A stretch of 64,000 nucleotides of DNA from Terriglobus tenax (GTDB lineage Bacteria; Acidobacteriota; Terriglobia; Terriglobales; Acidobacteriaceae): assembly GCF_025685395.1 (NCBI RefSeq), contig NZ_JAGSYA010000004.1, positions 2,356,001-2,420,000 of the forward strand, written 5' to 3'. The position numbers and the translations under genes were made by a program. Below, one piece after another: positions 7,696 through 17,449 of this stretch (its first letter is position 1; the number at the start of each line of letters is the position of its first letter). Below the pieces are notes generated by a model, which saw only the letters and a program-made list of their open reading frames with translations, searched no databases and had not been told where the DNA came from.

Positions 7696-10600
7696 TTAGA
7701 AGGTAACGCGGCCAGAGAACTGGAACTGACGCACCTGGTAAGCATAGTTGCCGTTCACACCCGAGCTCGACGGCGTTCCGAAGTTCGTCGTCGCGGTCAG
7801 GGTGTTGTTGGCCAGTGAGAACGCACCGCTGTTCACACCGGTGATGTTGCGGTGATTGGCGAGGTTGAACGCCTCAGCCATGAGCTGGAAGCTCACGCCT
7901 TCCTTGATGCGGAAGTCCTTCTGCAGGCGCGTATCGATAACGATGTTGCGCGGAGCGAAGAGCTGGTTACGTCCGAAGAACGGGATGAACGAGCTGACGC
8001 CCGTACCAGCCACGCCGGAGGAGTAAGCCTGCAAGCAGGCCGTGCCGCTGGTGCACTGTGCGCTGGGCGAACCAGAGCTGGTGCCTACCGAGTACGGAAG
8101 ACCCTTCTGCATCTGGATCAGCGGCTTGATGGACCAGTCGTTGAGAAGGTAGCTAAGAGCACCATTGCTCTTTACACCCGGCAGATTGATGTTCGCCCAG
8201 CCCACGAGGCGGTGAGGAACGTTGATGTTCGAGTTTCCGTAGTTGGAGCGCGGGTTGTACGGATCCAGCCAGTTGTTGCCGGGGCTGAAGCTGGTCGACG
8301 AGCTCGGGGCGTAATCCAGAGCGTGTGCCCAGGTGTAGTTCACGTCGTACGAAATGCGCTTCCACTGGCGGTTGGTAACGTCGACCGTCAGGGCGTTGTA
8401 GCTCGAGTTTACGTTGCTGATCAGCGGCGTGATCTGGTTGTACGCCGGGTTCAGCGTGTTGGAGGTCGTGGTGTTGGCGACGGTGTTCCGGACGCTCGAG
8501 GAGTAAACCTTCTGCGTGAAAGTGGTTCCGCACGCAGCCACAAGGCAGTTCCCCGGAGCCGTAGCATTCGCCGCCAGCGTGTAGGTCACGTTGTAGGTCT
8601 GTGTCGGGTCCAGATTCAGATTCAGGAAGTTCGGTAGCTCACGTCCCAGCGATCCGATGTAGGAGACCGACAGAACATTGCGCTTGCCAAGATCCTGCTG
8701 GACCGTCAGATCAAACTGCTCGGTGTAGGGGTTCTGCAGGTTCTTGTCCAGATACAACACACCCAGCAATACATTTCCGCCAGGACGCGCGCTCAGTGTC
8801 TGTGGGAACTTGATGGTCTGCGGGGCGGAGGTCGTTCCGACGTTGGTTCCGTTATAAGCGGTGATCTGCAACTGTCCGCCCGCGCCACCGGTGGTGGTGT
8901 AAGCGCTCATCAGCGAGGCATTGATGATGCGGCCGTAGTAGATGCCGAATCCGCCGCGGACAACCGACTTGCCTTTGCCGAACGGATCCCACGCAAAACC
9001 GATACGCGGAGAGATATTGTTCTTGTCCGTAGGGTGGTTTGTTTGCTGCGGAACAGCAGAGTTGACAGCAGAAGCGTACGGCCCCGGGTAGGACTCGTAG
9101 TCATACCGTGCACCGAGATTGAGGGTCAGTGACGGCGTGACCTTCCAGTCGTCCTGGACGAAGTAGGCGGAGTCCAGCGTGGCCAGGTCGAAGGCCTGTG
9201 GTCCGAAGCCCTGCGACAGACCGCTGTGGCATCCGGCGGTACCGGTCGCGCTGAGGGTGGGAGTTCCGGAAGAGGTCAGCGGGTTGCAAGCGCCCGAGGG
9301 CTTCAGGATGTCGGCCAGATACAGACCTACGTTGGCATAGCTGTAGGAGCCGTTGCTCTGGTAAAGGTTGTTCTGAATGTCGTAGTTATGAACGAAGTCC
9401 ACACCAAAGCGAAGGGTGTGTTTGCCGAACTGGTAGGAAGCCGTATCACCGATCTGCCACTTGCGCTCATCAGGATAGGCGGTGCGATAGCTATAGTAGG
9501 GCGATCCAAGGTTGAAACCACCAGCGGAGGCCGTGATGGACGCATACGTCGTCACACCGTTCGCGCCGACCAGGTGGTTCTTGGAGTAGTCGGTGTAAGG
9601 CTGCTGACCTTCCCAGTTCAGTTCGCGAGCGTACTGGTAACGCAGCTCGTTCGTCATGTGGTTGTTGATCAGCGAGCTGAGACGGGCGATGCCGTAGTCC
9701 AGCTTGACGAAGTCGGTACCGAAGGAGTCGCGGGCGTAGGAGAGAGCTGCCTGCGTCTGCACGCCGCCGGGCGAATCCCAACGCAGACGGTGGTAGTAAA
9801 CGTCCAGCGTGTGCTTGGGCGAAATGACCCACGACAGCTTCGGAGTGTTGATGTTCTGGTGGCCGTAACGCGGCACCGAACCCAGGTCAGTGTTCAGGTC
9901 AGCCAGGGCAGCGTTGCACTGCGCCAGGCTGGCGCCAGTAGCGGTCAGCAAGCCGGAGGTCTGGCAGGGGCCGGCTGTCGCCGAGTAAAAGGTGGAAGGG
10001 TTACCCGAAACTGCGATGCCCGGGAACTGACGGTCGAAGACGTCGAACGCGTAGAACCAGAAGAGCTTGTCCTTGATGAGCGGACCGCCTACGCCGAAGC
10101 CGTACTGATTACGCTTGTCCTTGGGACGGATCACCTGCGGAGTGTAGGTGTTGGTCGTCGGGTTCAGCGTGGTCAGCGTCGTCTTCTCGTTCTTCGAGCT
10201 GGTCTTGTCGTTGCGGTGGAAGAAGTAAACCTCGCCATGCAACTGGTTTCCGCCGGACTTGGTGACTGAGTTCACCACGCCGCCTACGGCGCGGCCATAT
10301 TCCGCGGAGTAAACGCCGGTCATCACCTGGAACTCGCGCACTGAAACCTGCGAGATCGAGTAGCCTGCGCGCGTACGTCCACGCTCTTCGGAGAAGAAGG
10401 CCTGGTTGTCGTCAGTACCGTCAATCTGAACATTGTTCAGGACCGAGGGGATGCCGCGGAAGCTGAGCAGGCCGAAACCCGAAGCATCGTTGGTGACGCC
10501 CGGGGTGGTCAGCGCAAGCGAGGACCAGCGGCGGTTGTTGATCGGGATGTTCGCGATTTCGCTGGTGCTGAGGTGGCCGCCAAAGGTCGCCGAGGAGAAG

Positions 10601-10989
10601 TCGATGGCCGGGATGTCGGCGACCACTTCAACGGTCTGCTCGGTGCTGCCGGTCGCCAGGTGCGGATTCAGCGTGGTGACGTTGCCGACGGTAACAATGA
10701 CCTGGGTGGTTTTCGACGCCGAGAAGCCAGTTGCGTCGACGGTGACGGTGTAGGTGCCAGGGGGCAAAAGCGGGGCCTTGAACTCACCGCCGCCGGCGCT
10801 GGTCAAAACGACGTCCTGGTTGGTTCCGTCGTTATGGATGGTGATCTTAGCGTTGCTGATAGCCGCGTCCGTCGCGTCAAACACGGTACCGGAAATGGCA
10901 CCTTGCGTGGTCGACTGGGCCACTGCGTTCAGACTTAGACCAAGTGTGGCCACAGCGGCCAAACCAAGAAAGCCTCTCAATTTACTCAT
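7696..10989 (-). CDS. Oar-like TonB-dependent receptor
   Basis: About 1097 residues from the ATG at 10987-10989, which has GGAGG six bases upstream; the frame is open for 18 more codons, but those do not look like a signal peptide. Signal peptide about 1-24 (LAAVATLGLSLNAVAQ), CarboxypepD_reg domain about 27-110 (GAISGTVFDATDAAISNAKI, GTYTVTVDATGFS), plug with GRAVGGVVNSVTKSGGNQLH, then a large beta-barrel ending QVRQFQFSGRVTF. This is the typical acidobacterial Oar organisation. The mature protein is rich in Asn/Thr/Ser/Tyr as expected for barrel loops. The substrate is unknown. Confidence 0.9.
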   Translation of the reverse strand: MSKLRGFLGLAAVATLGLSLNAVAQSTTQGAISGTVFDATDAAISNAKITIHNDGTNQDVVLTSAGGGEFKAPLLPPGTYTVTVDATGFSASKTTQVIVTVGNVTTLNPHLATGSTEQTVEVVADIPAIDFSSATFGGHLSTSEIANIPINNRRWSSLALTTPGVTNDASGFGLLSFRGIPSVLNNVQIDGTDDNQAFFSEERGRTRAGYSISQVSVREFQVMTGVYSAEYGRAVGGVVNSVTKSGGNQLHGEVYFFHRNDKTSSKNEKTTLTTLNPTTNTYTPQVIRPKDKRNQYGFGVGGPLIKDKLFWFYAFDVFDRQFPGIAVSGNPSTFYSATAGPCQTSGLLTATGASLAQCNAALADLNTDLGSVPRYGHQNINTPKLSWVISPKHTLDVYYHRLRWDSPGGVQTQAALSYARDSFGTDFVKLDYGIARLSSLINNHMTNELRYQYARELNWEGQQPYTDYSKNHLVGANGVTTYASITASAGGFNLGSPYYSYRTAYPDERKWQIGDTASYQFGKHTLRFGVDFVHNYDIQNNLYQSNGSYSYANVGLYLADILKPSGACNPLTSSGTPTLSATGTAGCHSGLSQGFGPQAFDLATLDSAYFVQDDWKVTPSLTLNLGARYDYESYPGPYASAVNSAVPQQTNHPTDKNNISPRIGFAWDPFGKGKSVVRGGFGIYYGRIINASLMSAYTTTGGAGGQLQITAYNGTNVGTTSAPQTIKFPQTLSARPGGNVLLGVLYLDKNLQNPYTEQFDLTVQQDLGKRNVLSVSYIGSLGRELPNFLNLNLDPTQTYNVTYTLAANATAPGNCLVAACGTTFTQKVYSSSVRNTVANTTTSNTLNPAYNQITPLISNVNSSYNALTVDVTNRQWKRISYDVNYTWAHALDYAPSSSTSFSPGNNWLDPYNPRSNYGNSNINVPHRLVGWANINLPGVKSNGALSYLLNDWSIKPLIQMQKGLPYSVGTSSGSPSAQCTSGTACLQAYSSGVAGTGVSSFIPFFGRNQLFAPRNIVIDTRLQKDFRIKEGVSFQLMAEAFNLANHRNITGVNSGAFSLANNTLTATTNFGTPSSSGVNGNYAYQVRQFQFSGRVTF

Positions 10990-11194
10990 GCTGCCTCCGA
11001 AAAACATCAATGCGCCCTCAGCCAGCGGTAGCTGGCCGGGCATGCCTCTTACAGAACTTTCAGGAAAAGGGCACTACTTCCAACATGGCACACCACCATG
11101 AATGGCTTGTAAACAGAAAATTCAAGGTGTTTTTCATGCCGATGAACCTTCGGTACACTAGTAAGTCGAGGAAGTTGAGGAAAAGCGCAGCGTA

Positions 11195-12289
11195 ATGTTT
11201 ATCGATGAGGCAAAAATCCGGGTCAAGGCGGGCGATGGCGGCAATGGCTGCATGGCCTTCCGCCGTGAGAAGTTCGTTCCCCGGGGAGGCCCGTCAGGCG
11301 GCGATGGAGGTCATGGCGGCAATATCTACATGACCAGCTCGGCCAGCCACAACACGCTGGTCCACTTCCGGTTCAATCCTGAGTACAAATCGGGCCGTGG
11401 AACTCACGGCGAGGGTTCCAACTGCTCCGGCGCCGCCGGCAAACCCATCACGCTCGAAGTTCCTGTCGGAACGCAGATCTACGACACCGACACCGGCGAA
11501 CTGATCCACGACTTCACCCGCGTCAATGAGACCATCTGCATTGCCCGCGGAGGCCGTGGCGGACGCGGCAACCAGCACTTCGCCACCTCCACCCACCAGG
11601 CTCCGCTGGAGCATGAGCTGGGCCGCGCCGGCGAAGAGCGCCACTACCGCCTGGAGCTGAAGCTGCTGGCCGATGCCGGCCTGGTGGGCTATCCCAATGT
11701 GGGCAAGTCCACGCTGATCTCCCGCCTGAGCGCCGCCAAGCCGAAGATCGCCGATTACGCTTTCACCACGCTGGAGCCGAATCTTGGCGTCGTCAAGATC
11801 GGTGAGTACCCGCATACCTCGTCGTTCACCATTGCCGATGTGCCGGGACTGATTGAAGGCGCATCGCAGGGTGCGGGCCTCGGTATCCAGTTCCTGCGCC
11901 ACATTGAGCGCACCTCGGTCCTTGTGCACCTGGTCGATGTCTCCGACGCCAGCGGCCGCGAGAACCCGGTCGAAGACTTCAAGACCATCACCAAGGAACT
12001 GGCCGAGTTCGGCCATGGGCTGGATTCGAAGCCGACGATTGTCGTCGCCGCGAAGATTGACTCCGCCAACCCGGACAAGCTGAAGAAGCTGCAGGCCTTC
12101 GCCAAGCGCCGCAAGCTTCCCTTCTATTCCATCTCGGCTGTCACCGGCGAGGGTCTGGATCCGCTGAAGTACGCGATCGCCAAGCTGGTTGAGGAGCACC
12201 GTCCTGACCCGGCGAGCGAAGAAGAGTACGTGCCTCCGGTCCTGCCGAAGCCGTTCCCTCCCCCTCCGCCAAGTTCCAGGACACGGTAA
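11195..12289 (+). CDS. obg: GTPase Obg/CgtA
   Basis: A 364-residue ribosome-associated GTPase acting in 50S assembly and stress control. The glycine-rich Obg fold is residues 1-158 ([31 protein letters not shown]). The G domain has G1 [10 protein letters not shown]2 TTLEPN, G3 DVPGLIEGA and G5 SAVTGEG. At G4 the expected NKxD reads AKID. There is no OCT domain: after the G domain comes an acidic linker and a Pro-rich tail ([14 protein letters not shown]). obg often sits next to nadD and rsfS; here those are 10-13 kb away. It is convergent with the lipoprotein gene, with 4 bp between stop codons. Confidence 0.97.
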   Translation: MFIDEAKIRVKAGDGGNGCMAFRREKFVPRGGPSGGDGGHGGNIYMTSSASHNTLVHFRFNPEYKSGRGTHGEGSNCSGAAGKPITLEVPVGTQIYDTDTGELIHDFTRVNETICIARGGRGGRGNQHFATSTHQAPLEHELGRAGEERHYRLELKLLADAGLVGYPNVGKSTLISRLSAAKPKIADYAFTTLEPNLGVVKIGEYPHTSSFTIADVPGLIEGASQGAGLGIQFLRHIERTSVLVHLVDVSDASGRENPVEDFKTITKELAEFGHGLDSKPTIVVAAKIDSANPDKLKKLQAFAKRRKLPFYSISAVTGEGLDPLKYAIAKLVEEHRPDPASEEEYVPPVLPKPFPPPPPSSRTR

Positions 12290-12293
12290 GTTT

Positions 12294-12758
12294 CTACGGC
12301 ATGACAGCGGCGCGCTGTTCCAGAAGGAACTGCGCCCGCTCCGGATCACTGCCTGGCACTGGCTTTAGCGGAGCTCCTTCATACTTCGTGTAGCTGCCGC
12401 CCGCTCCGTTGGAAACCACAATCTCCACCCGCGCCACCTGGCCGGGGATGCGGCCGCCAAACCAGCGCGGATCCTCCTGCTGCTTCCAGGTCACGGCACC
12501 CAGCTTTGCTCCAAAGGGATATTTGCCGTCGGCGTGCGAGCGGGCGTAGTTCACGGCGGTGTCGTCGCCATAAAGCGTGGTCATGGATTGTCCCGGGTTG
12601 ATCCACGAGGTAATGACTCGTCCGCTCCGCGGGTTCCACGGCAGTGATCCGTTCAGAGTGGCAGTCTCGTTTAATTCCGGGTAGGCGGCCTTCGGTGGCT
12701 TCGGGCCGCAACCACCCAGCAGAAGAGTCAGCGGAAGTAGGGCAAGAATTCGCTTCAT
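12294..12758 (-). CDS. Lipoprotein partner of the haem-binding cytochrome
   Basis: A 154-residue protein beginning MKRILALLPLTLLLGGCG, a lipoprotein signal with the lipobox Cys at about residue 17. The rest is soluble and contains GRVITSWINPGQSMTTLYG, AVNYARSH and GAVTWKQQEDPRWFGGRIPG. The latter pieces resemble the cytochrome P460-type beta fold, but no CxxCH is present. The start overlaps the stop of the upstream cytochrome gene (ATGA), so the two are translationally coupled. It probably acts in the same periplasmic complex; the function is inferred from context only. Confidence 0.75.
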   Translation of the reverse strand: MKRILALLPLTLLLGGCGPKPPKAAYPELNETATLNGSLPWNPRSGRVITSWINPGQSMTTLYGDDTAVNYARSHADGKYPFGAKLGAVTWKQQEDPRWFGGRIPGQVARVEIVVSNGAGGSYTKYEGAPLKPVPGSDPERAQFLLEQRAAVMP

Positions 12759-13702
12759 TGGGCACCTGCAATCGGCATGGTGAAGACGTGGTCGGCATGG
12801 CGCACGGGTTCGTGGCAGCTGATGCACTCGTTCTGGAAGTGAGCATCCTTGCCATAGGGTTTCAGGTCGTCTCCGCGCCAGCGGCCCCAGCCCCAGCCTT
12901 CGGTGGAGGCGTATTTCCTGCTGTCCTTGATCATCAGTTCCACCTGCTGGAAGGCGCCGGTTGTAATGCCTCCCTTGCCGTCGGGCTTCTGGTACCAGGC
13001 CACCTTGGCAAAGACGGTGCCATCGGGCCAGTCGTCGATCTTGCCTTCTGCGATCGCCTTTAGTGCGATCTCGTTGCCAAGAATCTGCCGCATGGTGTGG
13101 TTGTCCCAGCGGTCGGTGCTGCTGATGGGCTTCCAGTCCTTGTACTCCGGCATGAAGGGAACGCCGTTCCATTCGGGCTGCACACGCAGCGGCATCTCGC
13201 CGGCCACAAGCCAGTGTTTGTACTGCGCCTCATCATCCGGAGCGGCCGCCGTGGTCTGCGGTGCCGCAGGAGGTGGCGTCTCAAGATAATGCCGCAGCGT
13301 GGCCAGCTCGGCCGGTGTTACCCCGGCTCCGCGATGCACGGCGAGGTAGCTCGGCAACGGCATGGCGCCGAGCTGAATCATGTTGACGCCTTCAAACAAC
13401 GCTGCGCGCTGGGCAGCGGCGGGCTTTGATCCAAGGGTGGAGAAGTTCAGGTGCTCACGGCCTTCGGTCACATCGTGCTGCACAATCCAGTACGCCGGGG
13501 CAACCTTGTCGTACCAGGGCAGTTGCGTCTCGTTGGAGTGGCAGCTGTAGCAGCGTTGCCGAAGGATGTGTTTGACCTCGTCCGGTGCCTGGACCTCCGC
13601 CGTAACGGGTGGGTTCTCAAGCTTCGGTCGATATGCCTGCATGGCGCAGCCCAGAACCAGAAGAACTGCGCCCGTGCCTGCCAGAAAGTGCATGCGGGCC
13701 AT
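12755..13702 (-). CDS. Haem-binding domain / cytochrome P460-like lipoprotein
   Basis: A 315-residue exported protein. The N-terminus MARMHFLAGTGAVLLVLGCA looks like a lipoprotein signal. An N-terminal haem-binding domain (about 40-140) has CYSCHSNETQLPWYDKVAP and a downstream MPLPSY; the C-terminal half (about 160-310) has cytochrome P460 features (FAKVAWYQKP, GWGWGRWRG) with a second haem motif CISCHEPVRHADHVFTMP. Both CxxCH sites are intact, so two c-type haems are expected. A role in periplasmic electron transfer or small-molecule oxidation is plausible. It is the first gene of a two-gene operon with the overlapping lipoprotein gene. Confidence 0.85.
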   Translation of the reverse strand: MARMHFLAGTGAVLLVLGCAMQAYRPKLENPPVTAEVQAPDEVKHILRQRCYSCHSNETQLPWYDKVAPAYWIVQHDVTEGREHLNFSTLGSKPAAAQRAALFEGVNMIQLGAMPLPSYLAVHRGAGVTPAELATLRHYLETPPPAAPQTTAAAPDDEAQYKHWLVAGEMPLRVQPEWNGVPFMPEYKDWKPISSTDRWDNHTMRQILGNEIALKAIAEGKIDDWPDGTVFAKVAWYQKPDGKGGITTGAFQQVELMIKDSRKYASTEGWGWGRWRGDDLKPYGKDAHFQNECISCHEPVRHADHVFTMPIAGAQ

Positions 13703-13931
13703 CTTGTTTTGTACCTCTCCCCAATTCTGATGCGAGGACAGGAGAGACGTCCGCCCCCATTTGGGGGTGTTCTCAGTATGTTTCTCTTTTCGGGACAGGC
13801 CTGAAACCTTTCTTCAAAGTGGTACGTCCAGTGGGATATCTGTACATCTCTGGCATTGTCCGCGCGGGTTTCCCGCAGCGAACAAAGATCCTTCTATCGC
13901 TGTTTCAGAACAACACTTGATGAGGCTTTCG

Positions 13932-16457
13932 ATGATCCGATCGTTTGTCCGCCGCGGTGTCTCTGCGGCTCTGCTGTTCTCCACTCTTCCCATGGCGGTT
14001 GCGCAACGGCGCGCAGCCGGCGGAGATGCGCCGGCTGCCGGAGGCCCTGTGCCCACCCTTGCGCAGCGCACGGCATCGCTGGAAAAGAAGGATGGTTTCC
14101 TTCCTCTCTATTACGACGCCAAAACCGCGCATCTCTACCTTGAGATCAAGGAATGGGACAAGCAGTTCCTCTATATCAAGCACAGCGCCTCCGGTACCGG
14201 AGCAGGCGTCAATCGCGGAGCCATCCAGCAGGGACAGCTTGTTCACTTTTCGCGTCTTGGCCCCAAGGTGCTGCTGACGGCCGAGAACACGCGCTGGCTG
14301 ACCAGGACGGGCGAACCCGCGCAGGAAGAGGCCTATCGTGAAGGCTTCCCGCAGTCGGTCATTGGCGGCTTCACCATCGCGGCCGAGGATGAGAACGGCG
14401 CGGTGCTGGTGGATGCCACGGACTTCCTGATGCGAGACGCCATTGGCTACGCCTCGCGCCTGGGGACCGGCTTCCGTCTTGACCCGTCGCGTTCCAGCAT
14501 CATCGACGCGCACACAAAGAACTTCCCGAAGAACACCGAGATCGAAACGCTGTTGACCTTCGGCAAGGAACCTTCCGGTGGAGGCTTCTTTGGCGGTGAG
14601 GGTGGCAGCGGTCTGGCTGCTGTTTCGCCTGACGCCAACAACGTCAGCCTGACCGTTCGCCAGTCCTTGATTGAGCTGCCGGACAACCAGTACAAACCGC
14701 GCATCTGGGACCAGCGTGCCGGCCAGCTGGTGAACAACGCCTACTCTGACTGGTCAAAGCCGTTGGGCGAGTCGCGCGAAACGCGCTACATCACGCGCTT
14801 CCGCCTTATCAAGAAGAACCCCAACGCCGAGGTCTCCGACCCCGTTGAGCCGATCCACTACTACGTGGACCGCGGCGCTCCGGAGCCGGTCCGCACGGCG
14901 CTGCTGGAGGGGCTTCGCTGGTGGTCGGACGCGTTTCTCGCGGCAGGCTTCTCCAATGCCCTGAAGGCTGAGCTTCTGCCCGAAGGTGCTGACCCGTATG
15001 ACATTCGCTACAACGTCATCATGTGGGTACCGGAGGAGCAGCGTGGCTTCTCCAACGGAGCCTGCGTCTATGACCCGCGCACGGGTGAGTCCATCAAGTG
15101 CGAGGTCACGCTGACCAGCGGCCGCGAGCGGCAGGACTACCTGATCACTGAAGCCTTGCTCTCGCCCTACAAGACCAGTGACAAACCCGACCCGCAGCAG
15201 CTTGCCACCGTGTTGCAGCGTATGCGGCACCTGGCTGCGCATGAGAGCGGTCACACCATCGGGCTGGGCCACAACCATGCATCGTCGGCCTTTGGACTGG
15301 GTAGCTCGGTAGACGACTATCCGTTCCCCAACATTCAACTGGATGCCAAGGGAAACATTGACCTGTCACACGCCTACGAGCCCGGCCTGGGCCAGTGGGA
15401 CAAGCAGGCCATCAACTACCTGTACCACCAGTTCCCGCCCAGCTATACAGCGGAGCAGGAGAAGGCTGGTCTCGAGAAGATCCTGCAGGACGGCATCAAG
15501 AAGGGCATGTACTTCCTGACGGACAACGGCCCCTCGACCATCCATCCGCACTCGTCGCAGTGGGACAACGGCCCCGACTCCGCCAAGGAACTGGAACGCC
15601 TGTGGAAGGTGCGCGCCGTCGCGATGAAGAACTTCTCTGACGCCGCCATCAAGCATGGACGTCCCATGGCGGAGCTGGAAGACACGCTGGTTCCCGTCTA
15701 CCTCATCCACCGCTACCAGGTGGAAGCCGCGGCGCAGTCCGTCGCCGGTGAGGACTACCGCTACGCTGTTCGTGGCGATGGTCAGCAGATCGCACCGATG
15801 GTTTCTCCGGAGGCGCAGCGCGCAGCGGTGAAGGCGATTCTGTCGACGCTGAATCCGGCGGAGTTGACGCTGCCGGAGTCGGTCATCGGTCTGATGCCGC
15901 CTCGTCCTCCGTCCCTGCCGCGCACCCGCGAGAGCTTTACCGGCTACGCCGGCGATGCGTTTGATCCCATCGCTCCGGTTCGTGTTGCGGCCACCATCAC
16001 GCTCGATGCCCTGCTGGACCCGGCACGCGCAGTGCGCCTGACGCAGTTCCACGCCCGCGATGCGAAGATGCCTTCGCTGGGCGAGGTGCTGGATGCGACT
16101 ATTGACGCGACCTGGAAGTCGTCTGCGCAGACAGGCCTGGCCGAGCAGTCGAAGTTCGCTATCGACTACGCGGTGCTGGAACATCTGCAGGCGCTGAGCA
16201 CCAGCAGTGACGTAACGCCTGAGGTGAAGGGACTTGCCGCGCAGGCGGTTGCCAAGCTGCGCGGCTATGCCGCGGACCAGGCAAAGAATGACAGCTTGAG
16301 TGCTGAAGCGAAAGCCTTCTACTCCGCCGCCTTTGCACCGGCGGGTGGAGCAGGCGGCGCTCGCGGTGGAGCTGCCGTTCCGGCTGCGGCTCCCGCGGCT
16401 CCGGGCCGTCGCCCCAGTGTCGATCACAACCAGATTCCGGCAGGAGCTCCAATCTAA
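13932..16457 (+). CDS. Zinc-dependent metalloprotease (DUF5117/DUF4953 type)
   Basis: About 841 residues from the ATG at 13932, which has GAGG six bases upstream; an ATG at 13920 adds four residues. Signal peptide 1-25 (FVRRGVSAALLFSTLPMAVAQ). The catalytic motif HESGHTIGLGHNH (about residue 437) is the extended metzincin zinc site HExxHxxGxxH. The N-terminal region contains the DUF5117-type stretch FLPLYYDAKTAHLYLEI. The C-terminus is Ala/Gly/Pro-rich. It is probably a secreted or periplasmic peptidase; the substrate is unknown. It is a single transcription unit ended by a strong terminator. Confidence 0.9.
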   Translation: MIRSFVRRGVSAALLFSTLPMAVAQRRAAGGDAPAAGGPVPTLAQRTASLEKKDGFLPLYYDAKTAHLYLEIKEWDKQFLYIKHSASGTGAGVNRGAIQQGQLVHFSRLGPKVLLTAENTRWLTRTGEPAQEEAYREGFPQSVIGGFTIAAEDENGAVLVDATDFLMRDAIGYASRLGTGFRLDPSRSSIIDAHTKNFPKNTEIETLLTFGKEPSGGGFFGGEGGSGLAAVSPDANNVSLTVRQSLIELPDNQYKPRIWDQRAGQLVNNAYSDWSKPLGESRETRYITRFRLIKKNPNAEVSDPVEPIHYYVDRGAPEPVRTALLEGLRWWSDAFLAAGFSNALKAELLPEGADPYDIRYNVIMWVPEEQRGFSNGACVYDPRTGESIKCEVTLTSGRERQDYLITEALLSPYKTSDKPDPQQLATVLQRMRHLAAHESGHTIGLGHNHASSAFGLGSSVDDYPFPNIQLDAKGNIDLSHAYEPGLGQWDKQAINYLYHQFPPSYTAEQEKAGLEKILQDGIKKGMYFLTDNGPSTIHPHSSQWDNGPDSAKELERLWKVRAVAMKNFSDAAIKHGRPMAELEDTLVPVYLIHRYQVEAAAQSVAGEDYRYAVRGDGQQIAPMVSPEAQRAAVKAILSTLNPAELTLPESVIGLMPPRPPSLPRTRESFTGYAGDAFDPIAPVRVAATITLDALLDPARAVRLTQFHARDAKMPSLGEVLDATIDATWKSSAQTGLAEQSKFAIDYAVLEHLQALSTSSDVTPEVKGLAAQAVAKLRGYAADQAKNDSLSAEAKAFYSAAFAPAGGAGGARGGAAVPAAAPAAPGRRPSVDHNQIPAGAPI

Positions 16458-16488
16458 ACCCTTGGTCTCCGCCTGAATAACCCGATAG

Positions 16489-16515
16489 GCCGGTCCTCAC
16501 GGACCGGCATTTTTT
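16489..16515 (+). terminator. Intrinsic terminator after the metalloprotease
   Basis: GCCGGTCC, loop TCAC, GGACCGGC forms a perfect 8-bp stem, followed by ATTTTTTC. It lies 31 bp after the metalloprotease stop and directly before the convergent LysR stop at 16518. Confidence 0.92.
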
Positions 16516-16517
16516 CG

Positions 16518-17444
16518 TCAGGAAGCAGGCCGCCCGGTGGGCCGCGGAGCGAGCTCCGCCGCATGGGTCAACACCAGGTCGCAAAAGCTCTGGGCCGTCT
16601 CCGGCAGTGCAGGCCCGGCCACGGTTGCCAGCGAGAAGGTCCGGCGCAGGGAAAGCCCATCCATATGTGCCAGCTTCAGCGTGCCCAGGGTCAACTGGTT
16701 CCGCACTGCCCAGCGTGAAACAAAGGCGATGCCTAAACCAGCTTCGACGGCCGAAAGCAGTGCTTCGGTCGAGGAAAAGATCAGCCCGTTGTTCAGGCCG
16801 GTCAGCTTTACGCCCGCGACCTTCAATGCGCGCTCCACAATACGGCGTGACCCGGAGCCGAGTTCGCGGCGCAGAAGCACCGCATGCGGCAGGTCTGACA
16901 CGGGAATCTTCTTGTCGGCCCACGCATGGTGAGGCGGCACAATGCAGACCATGTGATCTTCCAGGAAAGGCGTGATCTTCAGGTCATGTCCCGTTGCCGG
17001 ACCTTCAATCAGAGCGACCTCAATCTTCCCGGCGCGCAGCTCTTCCAGCATCTGCTGCGTGTTGCCGTAGCTCATTTCAAGGTGCGCGTACGGCGACCGC
17101 TTCAGAAATGCGGCAAGGAAGCCGGGCAGAAGGTACTGCCCAATGGTCTGCGACGCCCCCACCGACAGATTGCCCGCGACAATGCCGGTGGTGGCCGCGA
17201 CGGCGGCCTGTGCCTCCTGCGCCAGGTCATGCAGCCGCTCCGCATAGGGGACCAGAGCCTTGCCCGCAGGCGTCAGTGTCACACGACCGGCAGAGCGGTC
17301 AAACAGCGAGACACCCAGCTCCGTCTCCAGCGCCTTGATCTGTTGCGTGACGGCGGGCTGCGTCAGCAGGAGCTCTTCGGCGGCCAGGCGGAAGTTCAAA
17401 TGCCGGGACACGGAACGGAAGACGCGCAGGCGAAAGTTTTCCAT
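16518..17444 (-). CDS. LysR-family transcriptional regulator
   Basis: A 308-residue LTTR from the ATG at 17442-17444; the frame runs on upstream but overlaps cobO. The HTH is at about 1-60 (FRLAAEELLLTQPAVTQQIK, ETELGVSLFDRS). The effector-binding domain runs 88-295, starting GNLSVGASQTIGQYLLP. CysB/CbbR-like regulators share the motif QTIGQYLLP. The inducer is unknown. It is the last gene of the minus-strand cluster rlmH-cobO-lysR, starting 5 bp after cobO; being downstream of its neighbours rather than divergent is unusual for a LysR gene. Confidence 0.9.
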   Translation of the reverse strand: MENFRLRVFRSVSRHLNFRLAAEELLLTQPAVTQQIKALETELGVSLFDRSAGRVTLTPAGKALVPYAERLHDLAQEAQAAVAATTGIVAGNLSVGASQTIGQYLLPGFLAAFLKRSPYAHLEMSYGNTQQMLEELRAGKIEVALIEGPATGHDLKITPFLEDHMVCIVPPHHAWADKKIPVSDLPHAVLLRRELGSGSRRIVERALKVAGVKLTGLNNGLIFSSTEALLSAVEAGLGIAFVSRWAVRNQLTLGTLKLAHMDGLSLRRTFSLATVAGPALPETAQSFCDLVLTHAAELAPRPTGRPAS

Positions 17445-17449
17445 GGGAG

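Noticed and set aside
9226-10269. 347-codon plus frame inside the second Oar-like gene
   Set aside because: Same reasoning: an in-gene shadow, Val/Arg/Gly-rich.
11294-12349. Antisense frame opposite obg
   Set aside because: Obg has all its motifs on the plus strand; the antisense sequence is low-information and overlaps the next gene's stop.
13754-13767. CCCCCA-TT-TGGGGG hairpin upstream of the metalloprotease gene
   Set aside because: Only a 6-bp stem with a 2-base loop, no T-run, and not repeated elsewhere; not worth a regulatory call.
16489-16515. Considered as a repeat of family B
   Set aside because: Shares only GGCCGG text; the loop and flanks differ, and it has a normal T-run, so it is just a terminator.
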